64,000 nt of DNA from Nostoc sp. NIES-3756. GTDB taxonomy: Bacteria > Cyanobacteriota > Cyanobacteriia > Cyanobacteriales > Nostocaceae. The DNA lies in the NCBI RefSeq assembly GCF_001548375.1, contig NZ_AP017296.1:124001-188000 (forward strand), given 5' to 3'. Numbering within the stretch: position 1 is the stretch's first letter; the number at the start of each line of letters is the position of its first letter. The translations under genes were made by a program, and so were the position numbers. Shown piece after piece: positions 32,550 to 42,673 of the stretch. Under the pieces are notes generated by a model. That model was not told where the DNA came from. It worked only from the letters and a program-made list of their open reading frames with translations, and did no database searches.

Positions 32550-35500
32550 GTGTCTAATAACCAATACCCAACTGTGGGTATTGGGGATCAATTGCTGTCA
32601 AAAGAAATTGAATACCCCAACAATCTCACTGCCGCAGAGTACCACGAGCTGGCGGTGGGAAGCGCTATTCATTTATCATTGATTGAGCGCAACTTTTCAC
32701 ATATAGAAGGTGAAACAGTTTATGAGTATCTGTTCATCTCAAGAGATATTCCGCGTAAAAATGCGGGTCGAGTAACAGATGGATTCTTAAAAGCATATCT
32801 GCACCTACTAGCAGGGGGGATGTGGATATCCGGACTAGACCCCCAACGCAACTGGCAGCCGATGGAGTGGGGACGGTTCAAACCCTGCAACCCTCGTATT
32901 GATTGGGAAAAAGGCAAGCCAGTTAAGTACGAATCGCCACCCAAAACAGCCAACCGAGTAACATATTTTGATGTACCTGATTGCATTTGGGGGCTAGTGG
33001 CACGAAGGTACAACATCAAGCGATACCATTCATCTTTGTCCCGGCGTTTACAAGATAAACTCCGCGCACTCATATTCTGGGAGTGGGTAATCGCTCATCC
33101 CGAAATCCCCGTCATACTTTGCGAAGGTGAAAAGAAAGCGGCCTGTCTACTGGGCTTAGGGTTTGTAGCGATCGCACTCCCCGGTATTTGGAACGGACGG
33201 GTAGGACGCTCTGACTTTGACGAGAGACTACACCCAGACTTGCTACCACTAGCGCAACCAGGGCGGAAATTTCAAATTCTTTTCGACCACGAGACAAAGT
33301 TGAAAACCCGTTGGTCGGTTTATCAGGCCACAGTTCGCACGGGTCAGGCAATTGAACAGGCAGGATGTATATGTGAAGTAGTGCAACTGCCAGGGCCAGA
33401 GAAAGGCGTGGATGATTTCGTGGTGGCACGGGGGGAAGATGCCAATGCACTGCTAACGGCGATCGCTCATGATGCGCTATCGCTCAAAGACTATCAGCAA
33501 TCATTCTTAGTGAAACACCGGGGGCTAAGGAAGTACAAAGCGGATCTGGTTGTCAATGAACGCTACCTAACTCAAGCACTTGTAGTTGAGGATGAACTAG
33601 CCGAAGCACAGCAGCCACCGCCAGTTGAAAGTATAGTCCAGCTTGAGCCACAAGAGGATGATGATTTACAACAACTATTATTAGAACTTTTCCCCCAAAC
33701 TCCGCAGACAAAACTCAAAACACTACCCCAATCTCCCCCACAAACCCAAACCGAAACTCAAACTAACGCTCCTGTTGGCAAAAAGCGGAAATTACTACTA
33801 CCAAAATCAGGATTAGTCGGGATCAAAAGCGGGATGGGGACTGGCAAAACCGAGTTAATGGCTTGGTGGCGCGAGATTTATCCCCAACAACGATTTCTCA
33901 ACAATGGGCATCGTGTAAATTTACTCAAGAATTTAGCAGGGCGATTGAAAACTCTCATGTATTCTGAAGTCGGTCATGTTGGTATGGCTAAGGCGATTGC
34001 ACTTAGCATTACCATTGATAGCCTTTATAAATTAAATACCGAAGCCCTAACCTACGGCTGTATCTTTATAGATGAAGCCTGCCAATACCTAACGCACTTA
34101 TTACTGAGTAAAACTTGCAAGGAACATCGGGCGCTCATTCTGGAAACATTACATCATATCGTCTACAATGCCCCCCTGGTCATCATCGCTGACGCACATT
34201 TAGATGATGTCACTATCGACTTTTTCCGCGCCATGCGCCCCGAAGGTGAACAACCATATATTATTGAAAACCAATGGCAAAACGGCGATCGCACTATATA
34301 TTGGTATGAAGGTGAGAACTCCAGTGCCTTGGTGGCCAAAATCAGCGCGGCGGTAATGACAGGGCAGAAAGTTATGGTAGTTTCTGACTCTAAGAGATTT
34401 ATTAAGAAACTGGAAAAGTCTCTATTGACTTTACAAACTGTGGTAGAGTCCGATGCGAGTCCTGGGGTTGACATTAACCCGATATCTAATTCTCCACCAC
34501 CTCAACGCCGAAGCAATTTACGAGTTTGGTCAATTCATTCTGATAATTCAGGCAGCGAGGAAAATGTAGCCTTCATCAAAGACATCACCAACGCCATCAA
34601 AAATATAGATGTATTACTTACATCTCCCAGCTTGGGGACTGGTGTTGACATCTCGCAATATCATTTTGATGCGGTGTTTGGTGTATTTCATGGCGTTTCA
34701 CAGACAGCCACCGAATGCGCTCAACAGCTGTGGCGTTACCGTCCAAAAGTCCCGCTTCATGTTTGGGTAGCCCCTAAGCCTCCCTTTGGTTATCTCGACA
34801 CCAACCCGACTAAGATTAAAGAACGGCTGCTGCAAACCAACGAGATTACCGCTTTTCTATTACGGATTGACCGAGAAACAGGCAAGCGTGGGGCTGAAAA
34901 GGATTGGGCGCTTGAAGCTTACTGTAAAATCAAATCTGCTCGTCACCAATCTATAAATAATCTGCGCTCTGACTTACGCGAATTGCTTAAGCAGATGGGC
35001 AATCAAATTGTAAGTGTGGGTGATGAGCTTGATGCCCCGGCTTGGGAACTGTTGAAGACGGCGGCTGATGCTCTCGACTCGGCTCATCATCAAGCCGTCG
35101 CTAGGGCAAATAATATTTCTAAAAGTGAGTACCGCGCTCGTCAAAGCAAGGATTACCTCTCACCCGAAGAAGTCTACGAGTGTGAGAAGTTCCGCATTCA
35201 TGATTCCTACGGTATGGAAGTTACGCCAGAACTTGTTGAGCAAGATAACGGTGGTCGGTTGGTTGGAGCGATCGCATCCCTTGAGGCTATCCTTTCGCCA
35301 CCTGATTCAACGATTGATGATAACGGTAAACAGTACCCCATCCCACCGGATTTTGTCACCAACAAAGATAGAGCCGAACGTGATAAACTGCCATTCTGCA
35401 TGGACTGGGGAAATTATTCGGCGAGGTGGCTGGCACGTTTTAACCTGGGACTGCACCACATTCTGACTCGACTCGTTGCCTCTGAGGAGATTAAGGCGGA

Positions 35501-36131
35501 CGATGCACATCTATTAAATATGTCGGCGATCGCTGTTGACTGCGCTGCTCATATCAAAGCCATCCTTGGCTTCACCATTCCCCCCAACTGTCAACCAATC
35601 TGGCTGTTGGGGATTTTATTGGATCAACTGGGACTGAAGCTGACTTATCGCAAGCAGGGGCCACGGGGTCAACAGGTGAAATTGTTCTCTTTATCTAAGA
35701 AAGAACTAGACTTTGCATTACAAGTTATTACCCATCGACAAGCCAAACGTGCGGAAAATCAAGCAAAATATGATATCCCTAGCAGTGAAGCTGTGGTATT
35801 CACCCCCCCCATAAATGGTATAGGAAATTCCCCTTATGAGCCGGGGGCGACTACCGCTCTTGAGCAGGGGAGCAGGGGAGCAGGGGAGGATTTACCGCCT
35901 GATAGAACCACCATACTTCACGGCGTGGAAATGCTGCGTTCTAGCATTTTCCTTGGGCTGGAAGCTGTCAAAGGCATTCTCCGGCGTTGGGGTGCTGACT
36001 TGCGTTGGCTTGTCGTGCTGGAGTTGGAGAAAGTCGCGGCGGTTGAATTGCGATCGCTCGAAGCGGCAGAACCTGAATTTTACTCTTTGCTAAGTGAGGA
36101 TGTTTTGCCGATGGAATTTGGGCAAATCTAG
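32550..36131 (+). CDS. plasmid replication protein, CyRepA1-like (DUF3854 plus helicase)
   Basis: 1193 residues from GTG 32550, chosen because GGAGG lies at 32537-32541; a TTG at 32520 would add ten. The N-terminal third is a DUF3854/TOPRIM-like module (YESPPKT, then IPVILCEGEKKAACLLGLG and KGVDDFVV), as in primases. A P-loop helicase core follows (GIKSGMGTGKTELMAWW near residue 425, then CIFIDEACQY). An arginine-rich motor segment comes later (TSPSLGTGVDISQY, AQQLWRYRP). This architecture matches large cyanobacterial plasmid initiators of the CyRepA1 type. It probably opens the origin and unwinds DNA; oriV is likely close by. Confidence 0.8.
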   Translation: MSNNQYPTVGIGDQLLSKEIEYPNNLTAAEYHELAVGSAIHLSLIERNFSHIEGETVYEYLFISRDIPRKNAGRVTDGFLKAYLHLLAGGMWISGLDPQRNWQPMEWGRFKPCNPRIDWEKGKPVKYESPPKTANRVTYFDVPDCIWGLVARRYNIKRYHSSLSRRLQDKLRALIFWEWVIAHPEIPVILCEGEKKAACLLGLGFVAIALPGIWNGRVGRSDFDERLHPDLLPLAQPGRKFQILFDHETKLKTRWSVYQATVRTGQAIEQAGCICEVVQLPGPEKGVDDFVVARGEDANALLTAIAHDALSLKDYQQSFLVKHRGLRKYKADLVVNERYLTQALVVEDELAEAQQPPPVESIVQLEPQEDDDLQQLLLELFPQTPQTKLKTLPQSPPQTQTETQTNAPVGKKRKLLLPKSGLVGIKSGMGTGKTELMAWWREIYPQQRFLNNGHRVNLLKNLAGRLKTLMYSEVGHVGMAKAIALSITIDSLYKLNTEALTYGCIFIDEACQYLTHLLLSKTCKEHRALILETLHHIVYNAPLVIIADAHLDDVTIDFFRAMRPEGEQPYIIENQWQNGDRTIYWYEGENSSALVAKISAAVMTGQKVMVVSDSKRFIKKLEKSLLTLQTVVESDASPGVDINPISNSPPPQRRSNLRVWSIHSDNSGSEENVAFIKDITNAIKNIDVLLTSPSLGTGVDISQYHFDAVFGVFHGVSQTATECAQQLWRYRPKVPLHVWVAPKPPFGYLDTNPTKIKERLLQTNEITAFLLRIDRETGKRGAEKDWALEAYCKIKSARHQSINNLRSDLRELLKQMGNQIVSVGDELDAPAWELLKTAADALDSAHHQAVARANNISKSEYRARQSKDYLSPEEVYECEKFRIHDSYGMEVTPELVEQDNGGRLVGAIASLEAILSPPDSTIDDNGKQYPIPPDFVTNKDRAERDKLPFCMDWGNYSARWLARFNLGLHHILTRLVASEEIKADDAHLLNMSAIAVDCAAHIKAILGFTIPPNCQPIWLLGILLDQLGLKLTYRKQGPRGQQVKLFSLSKKELDFALQVITHRQAKRAENQAKYDIPSSEAVVFTPPINGIGNSPYEPGATTALEQGSRGAGEDLPPDRTTILHGVEMLRSSIFLGLEAVKGILRRWGADLRWLVVLELEKVAAVELRSLEAAEPEFYSLLSEDVLPMEFGQI

Positions 36132-36513
36132 TTCTCAATAAATTTTAAAAAATGCCCAAAGACAATTCTCTGACTTTGGACATGTTAGATCCGATAATGT
36201 TAGTTTTCGGATCTAAGCGCCGAAAACCCTATATCTTTCGTTGCCCCAGTACAAGACTTACTGCCACTCTTAGTGCAGTTGAGCCAAAATGGTCACGCCT
36301 TGTTGATGCGTTGATTGCCACTCGTCGCGCGATCGCCTTCAGGTGGGGCGTAAGCTCATCGCGCTTAAGGCAGGGCTACCTCGTCTTGCGACGATGCTCC
36401 ACCTAGAAGAGAAAATTCATGAACAGGAGAAATTAAATTCCCCCAGGAATTGATAATTGAGAAAGGGACACAATTGCTTGATTGTCTATTTGTTGTGTGC
36501 CTTAACGAGTTAG
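36132..36513. other. region between replication and recombinase genes
   Basis: An inverted repeat TTAGATCCGA (36185-36194) / TCGGATCTAA (36207-36216) with a 12-base spacer lies here. It could be a recombination or operator site for the downstream recombinase. An 84-codon frame at 36152-36406 (MPKDNSLTLDMLDPIMLVFG) spans it. Its second half runs through Nostoc-type repeat sequence, so I do not call it a gene. Confidence 0.4.
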
Positions 36514-37425
36514 ATGCGAACACCAGGGGCTGAAAACTGTGTACAGAAAATGGCAGATGTTACCAACACTGCCCAAATAGTCGAGCTGTGGAAAAGTAGC
36601 AAGCTATCGCCCCAAACCCGACGATCTTATGAGACAGATATCCGTCAGTTTATTGGTTTTGTGTTAGGTGTAAATCCAAAACAAGTACAACTCAATGATT
36701 TAGATTTGCGAACAGTCACCATGAATGACGTGATGGCGTTCGCTGATTATCTGGAAACTAAAGAATATGAAACGTCAACTCGTGCCAGAAGAATAGCAGC
36801 GCTCAGGAGTCTGCTGCGATTCGCCCATGAGGTGGAGTGGACAAAATTTAATGTCGCGGCGCAAGTGCCGTTACCCCAGCCGAAAGACAAGCTAGCCGAA
36901 CGCATTCTCAGCGAATTAGAAGTGATGATGATGATTGCTCATGCCCCCAAAGGACGCGACCGACTGGTGATTCAACTGCTGTATTATACGGGTGCAAGGG
37001 TGAGTGAGATTGCGAGTTTAACTTGGCGTTCAGTGCAGCTTGGGCATGAGGGGAATGGGCAAGTGACACTTTACGGTAAAGGACAGAAGACCAGAACTGT
37101 AGTTATACCCAAAAGTGTTTATCAAGATTTAGTAGTACAAAGAACTAGCACCCTTACCGATGCACCAGTGTTTGTCAGTCGCAAAGGTGGGGCGATTGGT
37201 GAGCGGCGTATCCGCAAAATTGTTGCTGATGCGGCTCTTTCGGCACAGATTAGTGGTAATGTATCCCCGCACTGGCTGAGGCATTCTCACGCAACACACA
37301 GTTTAGAGCGGGGCGCACCCATACAACTGCTACAAGCTACTCTAGGGCATTCATCGCTAGAACAAACTGGACGCTACACTCATGTCCGGCCTAATGACAG
37401 CACGGGGCTTTACTTGCCAAAGTGA
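36514..37425 (+). CDS. tyrosine recombinase / integrase (XerC/D-like)
   Basis: 303 residues. A SAM-like N-terminal DNA-binding domain (about 20-110) is followed by the catalytic domain with the full set: R162 (TGARVSEIASL), K189 (YGKGQKTR), H253 and R256 (HWLRHSHATH), H279 (LGHSS) and nucleophile Y288 (TGRYTHV). It probably resolves plasmid multimers or integrates/excises DNA at a specific site. The start could also be ATG 36550 (MADVTNTAQIV). Its place beside the replication gene favours a dimer-resolution role. Confidence 0.88.
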   Translation: MRTPGAENCVQKMADVTNTAQIVELWKSSKLSPQTRRSYETDIRQFIGFVLGVNPKQVQLNDLDLRTVTMNDVMAFADYLETKEYETSTRARRIAALRSLLRFAHEVEWTKFNVAAQVPLPQPKDKLAERILSELEVMMMIAHAPKGRDRLVIQLLYYTGARVSEIASLTWRSVQLGHEGNGQVTLYGKGQKTRTVVIPKSVYQDLVVQRTSTLTDAPVFVSRKGGAIGERRIRKIVADAALSAQISGNVSPHWLRHSHATHSLERGAPIQLLQATLGHSSLEQTGRYTHVRPNDSTGLYLPK

Positions 37426-37475
37426 AGTGTTTCAAGTTGATCAAGGAATAGTTGCGCCTGTTTGTATCGCATCTT

Positions 37476-37619
37476 ATACCAATTCACTAAAATAATGAAA
37501 TAGATGTAAACCCCTAAACCTTTGTAAAATCAAGCTTTCTCAATTGCGTTAGCGGAGCGGGGCGTTAGCCCATTGCGTAGCAAGATCCCGTAGGGTATTG
37601 CGAATTGCGCGCTTGGTAT
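37476..37619. repeat. MITE-like element, copy 2
   Basis: About 144 bp from ATACCAATTCAC to TTGGTAT. It shares TAGATGTAAACC and the terminal arms with the copy at 16347-16445 and contains the GCGTAGCAAGATCCCGTAGGG repeat internally. Non-coding. Confidence 0.5.
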
Positions 37620-37739
37620 TAACCCCTGCACCTGTTCACAGTAATTATTTAAAATTTATAGTTTCAAGCCCATTAACTTATTGATGGGCTTGGCTAAACC
37701 ATGAAACTTCGATAGTTAACAACCAAATTGCACTCAAGT

Positions 37740-37954
37740 ACCTAACAAAATGCAGAGACTCGCAGCATTTTTTCACAAAAAGGTTCGCCTTTGACCTGAA
37801 AAATGCAGACAGTACAAACATTTGTGCAGAAAAAGTAAATCTTTATACCTAAAACATTGCAACGAGTACAAATATTTGGTCACAAAAATTGTCTTGTTGT
37901 ACCTAACAAAATGTAGAAAAAACAAACATTTTTTCACATGAAGTTTAGCAGTTT
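37740..37954 (+). repeat. four ~54-bp degenerate tandem repeats
   Basis: Units begin ACCTAACAAAATG or similar at 37740, 37794, 37847 and 37901 (spacing 54, 53, 54). Each contains an inverted pair around ATGCAGA...ACATTT; unit 1 pairs AAAATGC with GCATTTT and unit 4 pairs AAAATGT with ACATTTT, so the base pair changes while pairing is kept. They lie just before the transfer operon. They could be binding sites for a transfer regulator, or iterons of the plasmid origin. Confidence 0.75.
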
Positions 37955-38025
37955 GTCAGTTGAAATTAGCCTGCAACAATTGAATACTAAGTTCATAGTT
38001 GCTGATGGTAATTGTTGAGGCAAGT

Positions 38026-38616
38026 ATGCAAACGTACTATCTAGATAGAGAAGAAGAAATATCGGATTATGAAGTAACGCCAAGAATTAGGCGGAGAAAC
38101 AAAGCAGTTGAAAGCACAACAGTAGGATTGATGTGGGTCAATGGAGTACTGATGGTATCATCCATGAGCCTGCATGGAATCATGTTGGGCGGACTAATTC
38201 TAGCAGGAGCAATGGCAGTAGTCTTCCAAAGTAAGATCAATGAATTGTTGACCAAGTTGGAAAAGAAACAACGCAAGTATGGAATAAACATCTACGCCAT
38301 ACTATTTGCGTTGCTGACAGTAGTGTTTATGCTGGACTTCGCGTCAGCACCAGCCCAAGCACAATTCTTTCAAAACGCACAACAATGGATAACCAATACA
38401 GGATTTGCAGGAGCAGCTAACGCGGATACGGCGGCAACAATTACAGGTATTTTTAATATTCTGCGGATATTGTTCTTGTTGTACATAGCCGTATCGGTGG
38501 TCAACGTCATTCAAGCAGTACGAAGAGATGAAGACTGGGCGAGTGCGGCGAGAACGCCATTGGTTGTCTTGACTGGAGTATTTGCTGCGGATTTTCTAAC
38601 AACACTCATCATCTAG
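38026..38616 (+). CDS. VirB2/TrbC-like pilin candidate with N-terminal membrane extension
   Basis: 196 residues from ATG 38026 (GAGG upstream). An N-terminal ~95 residues with two hydrophobic segments precede a pilin-like half. That half has a signal-peptidase-like site (SAPAQAQ, then FFQNAQQW), a short loop, and two membrane helices (TGIFNILRILFLLYIAVSVV and TPLVVLTGVFAADFLTT). This is the pattern of VirB2/TrbC major pilins. It is first in the transfer operon, where the pilin gene usually sits. Assigned from topology and position; similarity is weak. Confidence 0.6.
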   Translation: MQTYYLDREEEISDYEVTPRIRRRNKAVESTTVGLMWVNGVLMVSSMSLHGIMLGGLILAGAMAVVFQSKINELLTKLEKKQRKYGINIYAILFALLTVVFMLDFASAPAQAQFFQNAQQWITNTGFAGAANADTAATITGIFNILRILFLLYIAVSVVNVIQAVRRDEDWASAARTPLVVLTGVFAADFLTTLII

Positions 38617-38720
38617 ACGAAAAGTAGGAGGTGGATTAATAAGTCAGAACTGGGAAGTTGGAAGTTGAAAGTAATCATTTTCAACTTCCGATTTTTGACC
38701 TCTTAAAAAGAATTGTGTAT

Positions 38721-39095
38721 ATGCCGGAAAATAAAAAATTTCGTGTCGTAAATCAGACATTAGGAACACAACCAAGAATAGGCCCCATCCCTACAGAACT
38801 AATATTTCCTTGGTTAGCAATAGTAATAGCGTGTATATTTGTCGTCTACTATGTCCTGGTCTGGGGATGGTTAGCAACATTATTTGCCTGTTTCTGGGGA
38901 TGTGCGACATGGTGGTTTGTATCAGCAAATAAAAGCTTTTTAGGAAAATTTGTAGGAACTCCCCGTATTAGTAGAGGATATATGGAATTTGTATCTTTAA
39001 TTAATCCCCCCAGAAGAAGTAGGGGAGGCATGGGGAGCAGGGGAGGAAAAATTTATTATTTAATATTCTTGTTCATAAGTGTTCATAAGTATTAA
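38721..39095 (+). CDS. VirB3/TraL-like small membrane protein
   Basis: About 124 residues from ATG 38721. An N-terminal NQTLGTQPRIGPIPTELIFP precedes two adjacent membrane segments (WLAIVIACIFVVYYVLVW and WLATLFACFWGCATWWF). Position between the pilin and the VirB4 ATPase and its size fit VirB3/TraL, which anchors VirB4 at the inner membrane. Its C-terminal ~30 residues are low-complexity, from a GGGGAG-type repeat in the DNA, and may be degraded. Inference from context. Confidence 0.5.
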   Translation: MPENKKFRVVNQTLGTQPRIGPIPTELIFPWLAIVIACIFVVYYVLVWGWLATLFACFWGCATWWFVSANKSFLGKFVGTPRISRGYMEFVSLINPPRRSRGGMGSRGGKIYYLIFLFISVHKY

Positions 39096-39152
39096 TTTAT
39101 AAGATTTAAAACATAAAAAATTTTTGTGAAAAATTCCTATATATAAGAAACT

Positions 39153-41927
39153 ATGCCTAAGCGAAATGAAGATAAACTAGGGAAGAAAACATTAACGCTA
39201 ACACCATTTGAAGACGTGGTAGATTTGGCAGGTATTTGTGAAATGGAACTAGGAGGGAGGCAAGGAGTAGGAGCATTAATAATAAAAAAGAAATCCAATA
39301 TTCAAGTGAGATTTGCCTTTGATTGTTTAGGAATCCACCCCAACCTAACGACAGAAGAAATCCAGCCGATATTTGAGGGGATAGAGGGAGGATTAAAAGA
39401 AATCCCAGAACGAGAGTTTTTCACAATACATTTTGGCTCATTTACCGATGATTATTTAAGACAAAGAGAAATCAAAAGAATTGAATCTCAATGTCAAATA
39501 GAACCAATAAAACTATTATTACGTAGTGAAAGGTTACGTATAAAAGAGTTAACCGCGTTGGGATTGAGAAAGAATAAATTCTTGAGGTTATGGTGTACCT
39601 ACACAGTGGAGGAGGATGAAAAACTAGAAGATTTAGCAGAAATAGGACTGAAGAAGTTACAAAAACTTTGGCATCAGTTTACGGGAGAGATTCACCAACT
39701 AAATAAGGCTCGTGTAGAAAATATATTACGCAGTTCATTCTTAGATGGATTTCAAAGTTGGGAACAGATTCTCTCCAATAAAATGGGATTAACAGTAACA
39801 CCCCTCTCGGCAGAAGAAATCTGGGGATTATTGTGGGATACATTCAACCCTGATGAACCACCCCAAATCCCAAATCCGCTAAAACTAACAGATGATGAGC
39901 TAATCGAGACACAAACAAGTGAATTTCATATCAGGCATTTGATGCTGGGGAACGAGAAATCAGTACCCATATTTGATAAGAAGTGGGTAAAACTTCAAGA
40001 TAAATATATAGGAGCGCTAAATTTCAGTCATAAACCAGGGGGATGGGTAGATGAATATTCACAGTTGCGCTACTTGTGGTCAGCAATTTCAAAAGAAAAG
40101 GTAGCGGATACAGAAATATTTTGTCAAATAACAAAGGATAATCAAGGTATAGCCAAGGTAAATTTACAGCGATTAACCAAACAGTCGATAACATCAACCT
40201 CGATGTCAACGGATAGGGGCAATATTGATGTTAAGGCAGGACTCAATATCGAAGAATCAGTAGAAGCGCAACGCACACTATACCAGGGTAGTGTTGTGCT
40301 AAATACAGCAGTGGTGTTTTTAGTACATCGTAGCGATTTACAAAAATTAGAAGAGGACTGTCGGTATTTAGCAAGTTGTTTTCTGCGACCTGCAATAGTA
40401 TCTCGTGAAGTGGAATATGCCTGGAAGCTGTGGCTACAATGTAGCCCCATTGCCTGGGAAGCATTACTCTCCAAACCATTCAATCGCCGTCTAGTGTACT
40501 TCTCTAGCGAAGCACCAGGACTAACGCCGTTAATACGCACTGCCACAGGAGATAGGAGTGGGTTTGAGTTAATTGCAGAAGAAGGCGGCACACCTGTACA
40601 TCTGGACTTGTACCAAAGCCATAAAAACCTCGCAGTATTTGGGACGACTCGTTCCGGTAAATCGGTGCTGGTGGCAGGAATTTTAACCCCGGCGCTGGCG
40701 ATGTCTATCCCAGTAATTGCACTGGATTACCCAAAACCAGATGGTACGTCAACATTTACGGACTACACCAAATTATTAGGAGAAGATGGGGCTTATTTTG
40801 ATATAGCTAAAGAATATAACAACTTGTTTGAGTTACCAGACCTGCGTTCGATGAGTGAAGAAATCATCAAAGAGCGAATGGCGGATTTTCAAGAATTTCT
40901 CAAATCAACATTAATGACAATGATTATTGGTACAAACCCGATAGGTGTGAGTTTTTCGACGACATCGCTGATTGAATCGCTCATATCATTGGCATTACAA
41001 AAATTCTTCAATGATGATGAAATCAAACTACGCTATCAAGCAGCATTAAGGTCAGGAATCGGTACAAAAGAGTGGCTGGATACACCAACCTTAAAAGATT
41101 TTTGTAAGTATTGCTCATCAGGATATATAAACTTAGATTCACTATCAACTAATAGTACCGAAGTAAGTCAAGCATTGGGACAGATACAAGTAAGATTAAA
41201 GTATTGGCTCTCTTCAAAAGTAGGGCAATCAATATCATCACCTTCCAGTTTTCGGGCTGATGCCAAATTACTGGTATTCGCCCTGAGAAACCTATCTAGT
41301 GATAGTGATGCAGCTATACTTGCACTGAGTGCCTATGCCGCCGCCTTACGTCGCGCTCTAAGTTCAAAAGCAAGTATTTTCTTTCTGGATGAAGCACCAA
41401 TCTTGTTTCAATTTGATGCGATCTCCGAGTTGATAGGACGATTATGTGCTAACGGTGCAAAAGCGGGGATTCGCGTTATCCTCTCGGCACAAGAGGCAGA
41501 GAGTATATATCAAAGTAAATCAGCCCAAAAAATATTTGCCAACATTACCACCCGATTAGTAGGGAGGATACAATCATCAGCGATTGACCCATTCGTGGAA
41601 AGATTCAAATATCCCTATTCCATTATTAGTAGGAATAGTACGGAATCTTTTTATCCAAAGAAAGAAGGGATTTATTCTAGCTGGTTATTAGATGATAATG
41701 GCAAGTTAACATTCTGCCGTTACTATCCGGCTTACTGTTTGTTGGCGGCGGTAGCAAACAATCCAGCAGAACAAGAACTCAGATATGTATTCCTGAATAA
41801 ATATAAAGATAATCCTTTGTTGGGATTATACAAGTTTAGTCAAGATTATATACGGATGATTCGAGGAGAAGAACTATCAGCCCAAGCAAAACAATTATTG
41901 AAACAAACTTTAAGGGAGGCATCGTAG
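39153..41927 (+). CDS. VirB4/TraC-like conjugation ATPase
   Basis: 924 residues. The N-terminal half is the VirB4 membrane-proximal domain. The C-terminal ATPase has Walker A GTTRSGKS (NLAVFGTTRSGKSVLVAGIL, near residue 496), Walker B IFFLDEAPILF near 742, and a later QEAESIYQSKSAQKIFANIT typical of VirB4/TraC. It powers pilus assembly and substrate transfer at the inner membrane. It is followed at once (2 bp) by the VirB5-like gene, so translation is probably coupled. Confidence 0.9.
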   Translation: MPKRNEDKLGKKTLTLTPFEDVVDLAGICEMELGGRQGVGALIIKKKSNIQVRFAFDCLGIHPNLTTEEIQPIFEGIEGGLKEIPEREFFTIHFGSFTDDYLRQREIKRIESQCQIEPIKLLLRSERLRIKELTALGLRKNKFLRLWCTYTVEEDEKLEDLAEIGLKKLQKLWHQFTGEIHQLNKARVENILRSSFLDGFQSWEQILSNKMGLTVTPLSAEEIWGLLWDTFNPDEPPQIPNPLKLTDDELIETQTSEFHIRHLMLGNEKSVPIFDKKWVKLQDKYIGALNFSHKPGGWVDEYSQLRYLWSAISKEKVADTEIFCQITKDNQGIAKVNLQRLTKQSITSTSMSTDRGNIDVKAGLNIEESVEAQRTLYQGSVVLNTAVVFLVHRSDLQKLEEDCRYLASCFLRPAIVSREVEYAWKLWLQCSPIAWEALLSKPFNRRLVYFSSEAPGLTPLIRTATGDRSGFELIAEEGGTPVHLDLYQSHKNLAVFGTTRSGKSVLVAGILTPALAMSIPVIALDYPKPDGTSTFTDYTKLLGEDGAYFDIAKEYNNLFELPDLRSMSEEIIKERMADFQEFLKSTLMTMIIGTNPIGVSFSTTSLIESLISLALQKFFNDDEIKLRYQAALRSGIGTKEWLDTPTLKDFCKYCSSGYINLDSLSTNSTEVSQALGQIQVRLKYWLSSKVGQSISSPSSFRADAKLLVFALRNLSSDSDAAILALSAYAAALRRALSSKASIFFLDEAPILFQFDAISELIGRLCANGAKAGIRVILSAQEAESIYQSKSAQKIFANITTRLVGRIQSSAIDPFVERFKYPYSIISRNSTESFYPKKEGIYSSWLLDDNGKLTFCRYYPAYCLLAAVANNPAEQELRYVFLNKYKDNPLLGLYKFSQDYIRMIRGEELSAQAKQLLKQTLREAS

Positions 41928-41929
41928 CT

Positions 41930-42646
41930 ATGAAAAAAATCAGCACAAAAATTATTTTACCAAGTTCAATTGTGCTAGCAGTAGTATCAGTGAGTACACC
42001 AAGTTTAGCATTTGAATTATCAATCCCCAATTTCATCAGTTCGATATTCAACGATGTCAAGGAAGAGTACAGCAGATTAGAGAAAGAAGTACAGCAACAA
42101 ATAGATGATTCCTGGGCAAATATATCAACAGATGCAAAAGAAGCAATTCAAGCGGCTATCGGAGAAATGGGGACACCAGACCCGACTTTAAGTACCCAAG
42201 AGTTAAGGGAAAGACTGAGAAATAGTCGCTCATTACCAGAAGCAAAAACGCTAACAGGAAGATTGGAAAGAGACATAACCCGTGCGGCTGTCAACTCTAC
42301 ATTAGGGCTAGAAGGACAACAGGATACGAAAGAAAAAATCGCAGCCACCACGCAAATATCAGGGGAAACTCAAGCCCTTGCCCAACAAGCGCAATCATTA
42401 GATGCTTCACAAAATATCTTGAAAGTCTTAGCAGCACAAAACGCGCAGATGGTATCAGCAATAACACGCTTTCATGCTGATTCATTAGCGGCAAGACAAG
42501 ATTCAGCCCAAACAAATTTGATGCTGTCTCAAGTAGCAGAAAATATGGCTAATTCGACCACAAGAGAAGAACTCAGGACAACAGGGCAAGCTTCTTTGAC
42601 TCAGGAATTAGTCTTGATGTCTGTGTTAGACCCAGCAAGAGAATAA
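41930..42646 (+). CDS. VirB5/TrbJ-like secreted transfer protein
   Basis: 238 residues. Signal peptide (SSIVLAVVSVSTPSLAF, cleavage near residue 28), then a long helical, Gln/Ala-rich body with coiled-coil character (EEYSRLEKEVQQQIDDSW and ETQALAQQAQSLDASQNIL). VirB5/TrbJ proteins, minor pilus components, look like this and sit between virB4 and virB6, as here. Assigned by position and architecture. Confidence 0.55.
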   Translation: MKKISTKIILPSSIVLAVVSVSTPSLAFELSIPNFISSIFNDVKEEYSRLEKEVQQQIDDSWANISTDAKEAIQAAIGEMGTPDPTLSTQELRERLRNSRSLPEAKTLTGRLERDITRAAVNSTLGLEGQQDTKEKIAATTQISGETQALAQQAQSLDASQNILKVLAAQNAQMVSAITRFHADSLAARQDSAQTNLMLSQVAENMANSTTREELRTTGQASLTQELVLMSVLDPARE

Positions 42647-42673
42647 ATAACTGGATATCTGCGAGAAAATAAG

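Noticed and set aside
36152..36406. 84-codon frame downstream of rep
   Set aside because: Second half consists of dispersed repeat sequence and no family is recognised; kept only as a note in the intergenic entry.
37740..37954. CRISPR array
   Set aside because: Units are degenerate along their whole length with no constant repeat and variable spacer, and no cas genes are present in the window.
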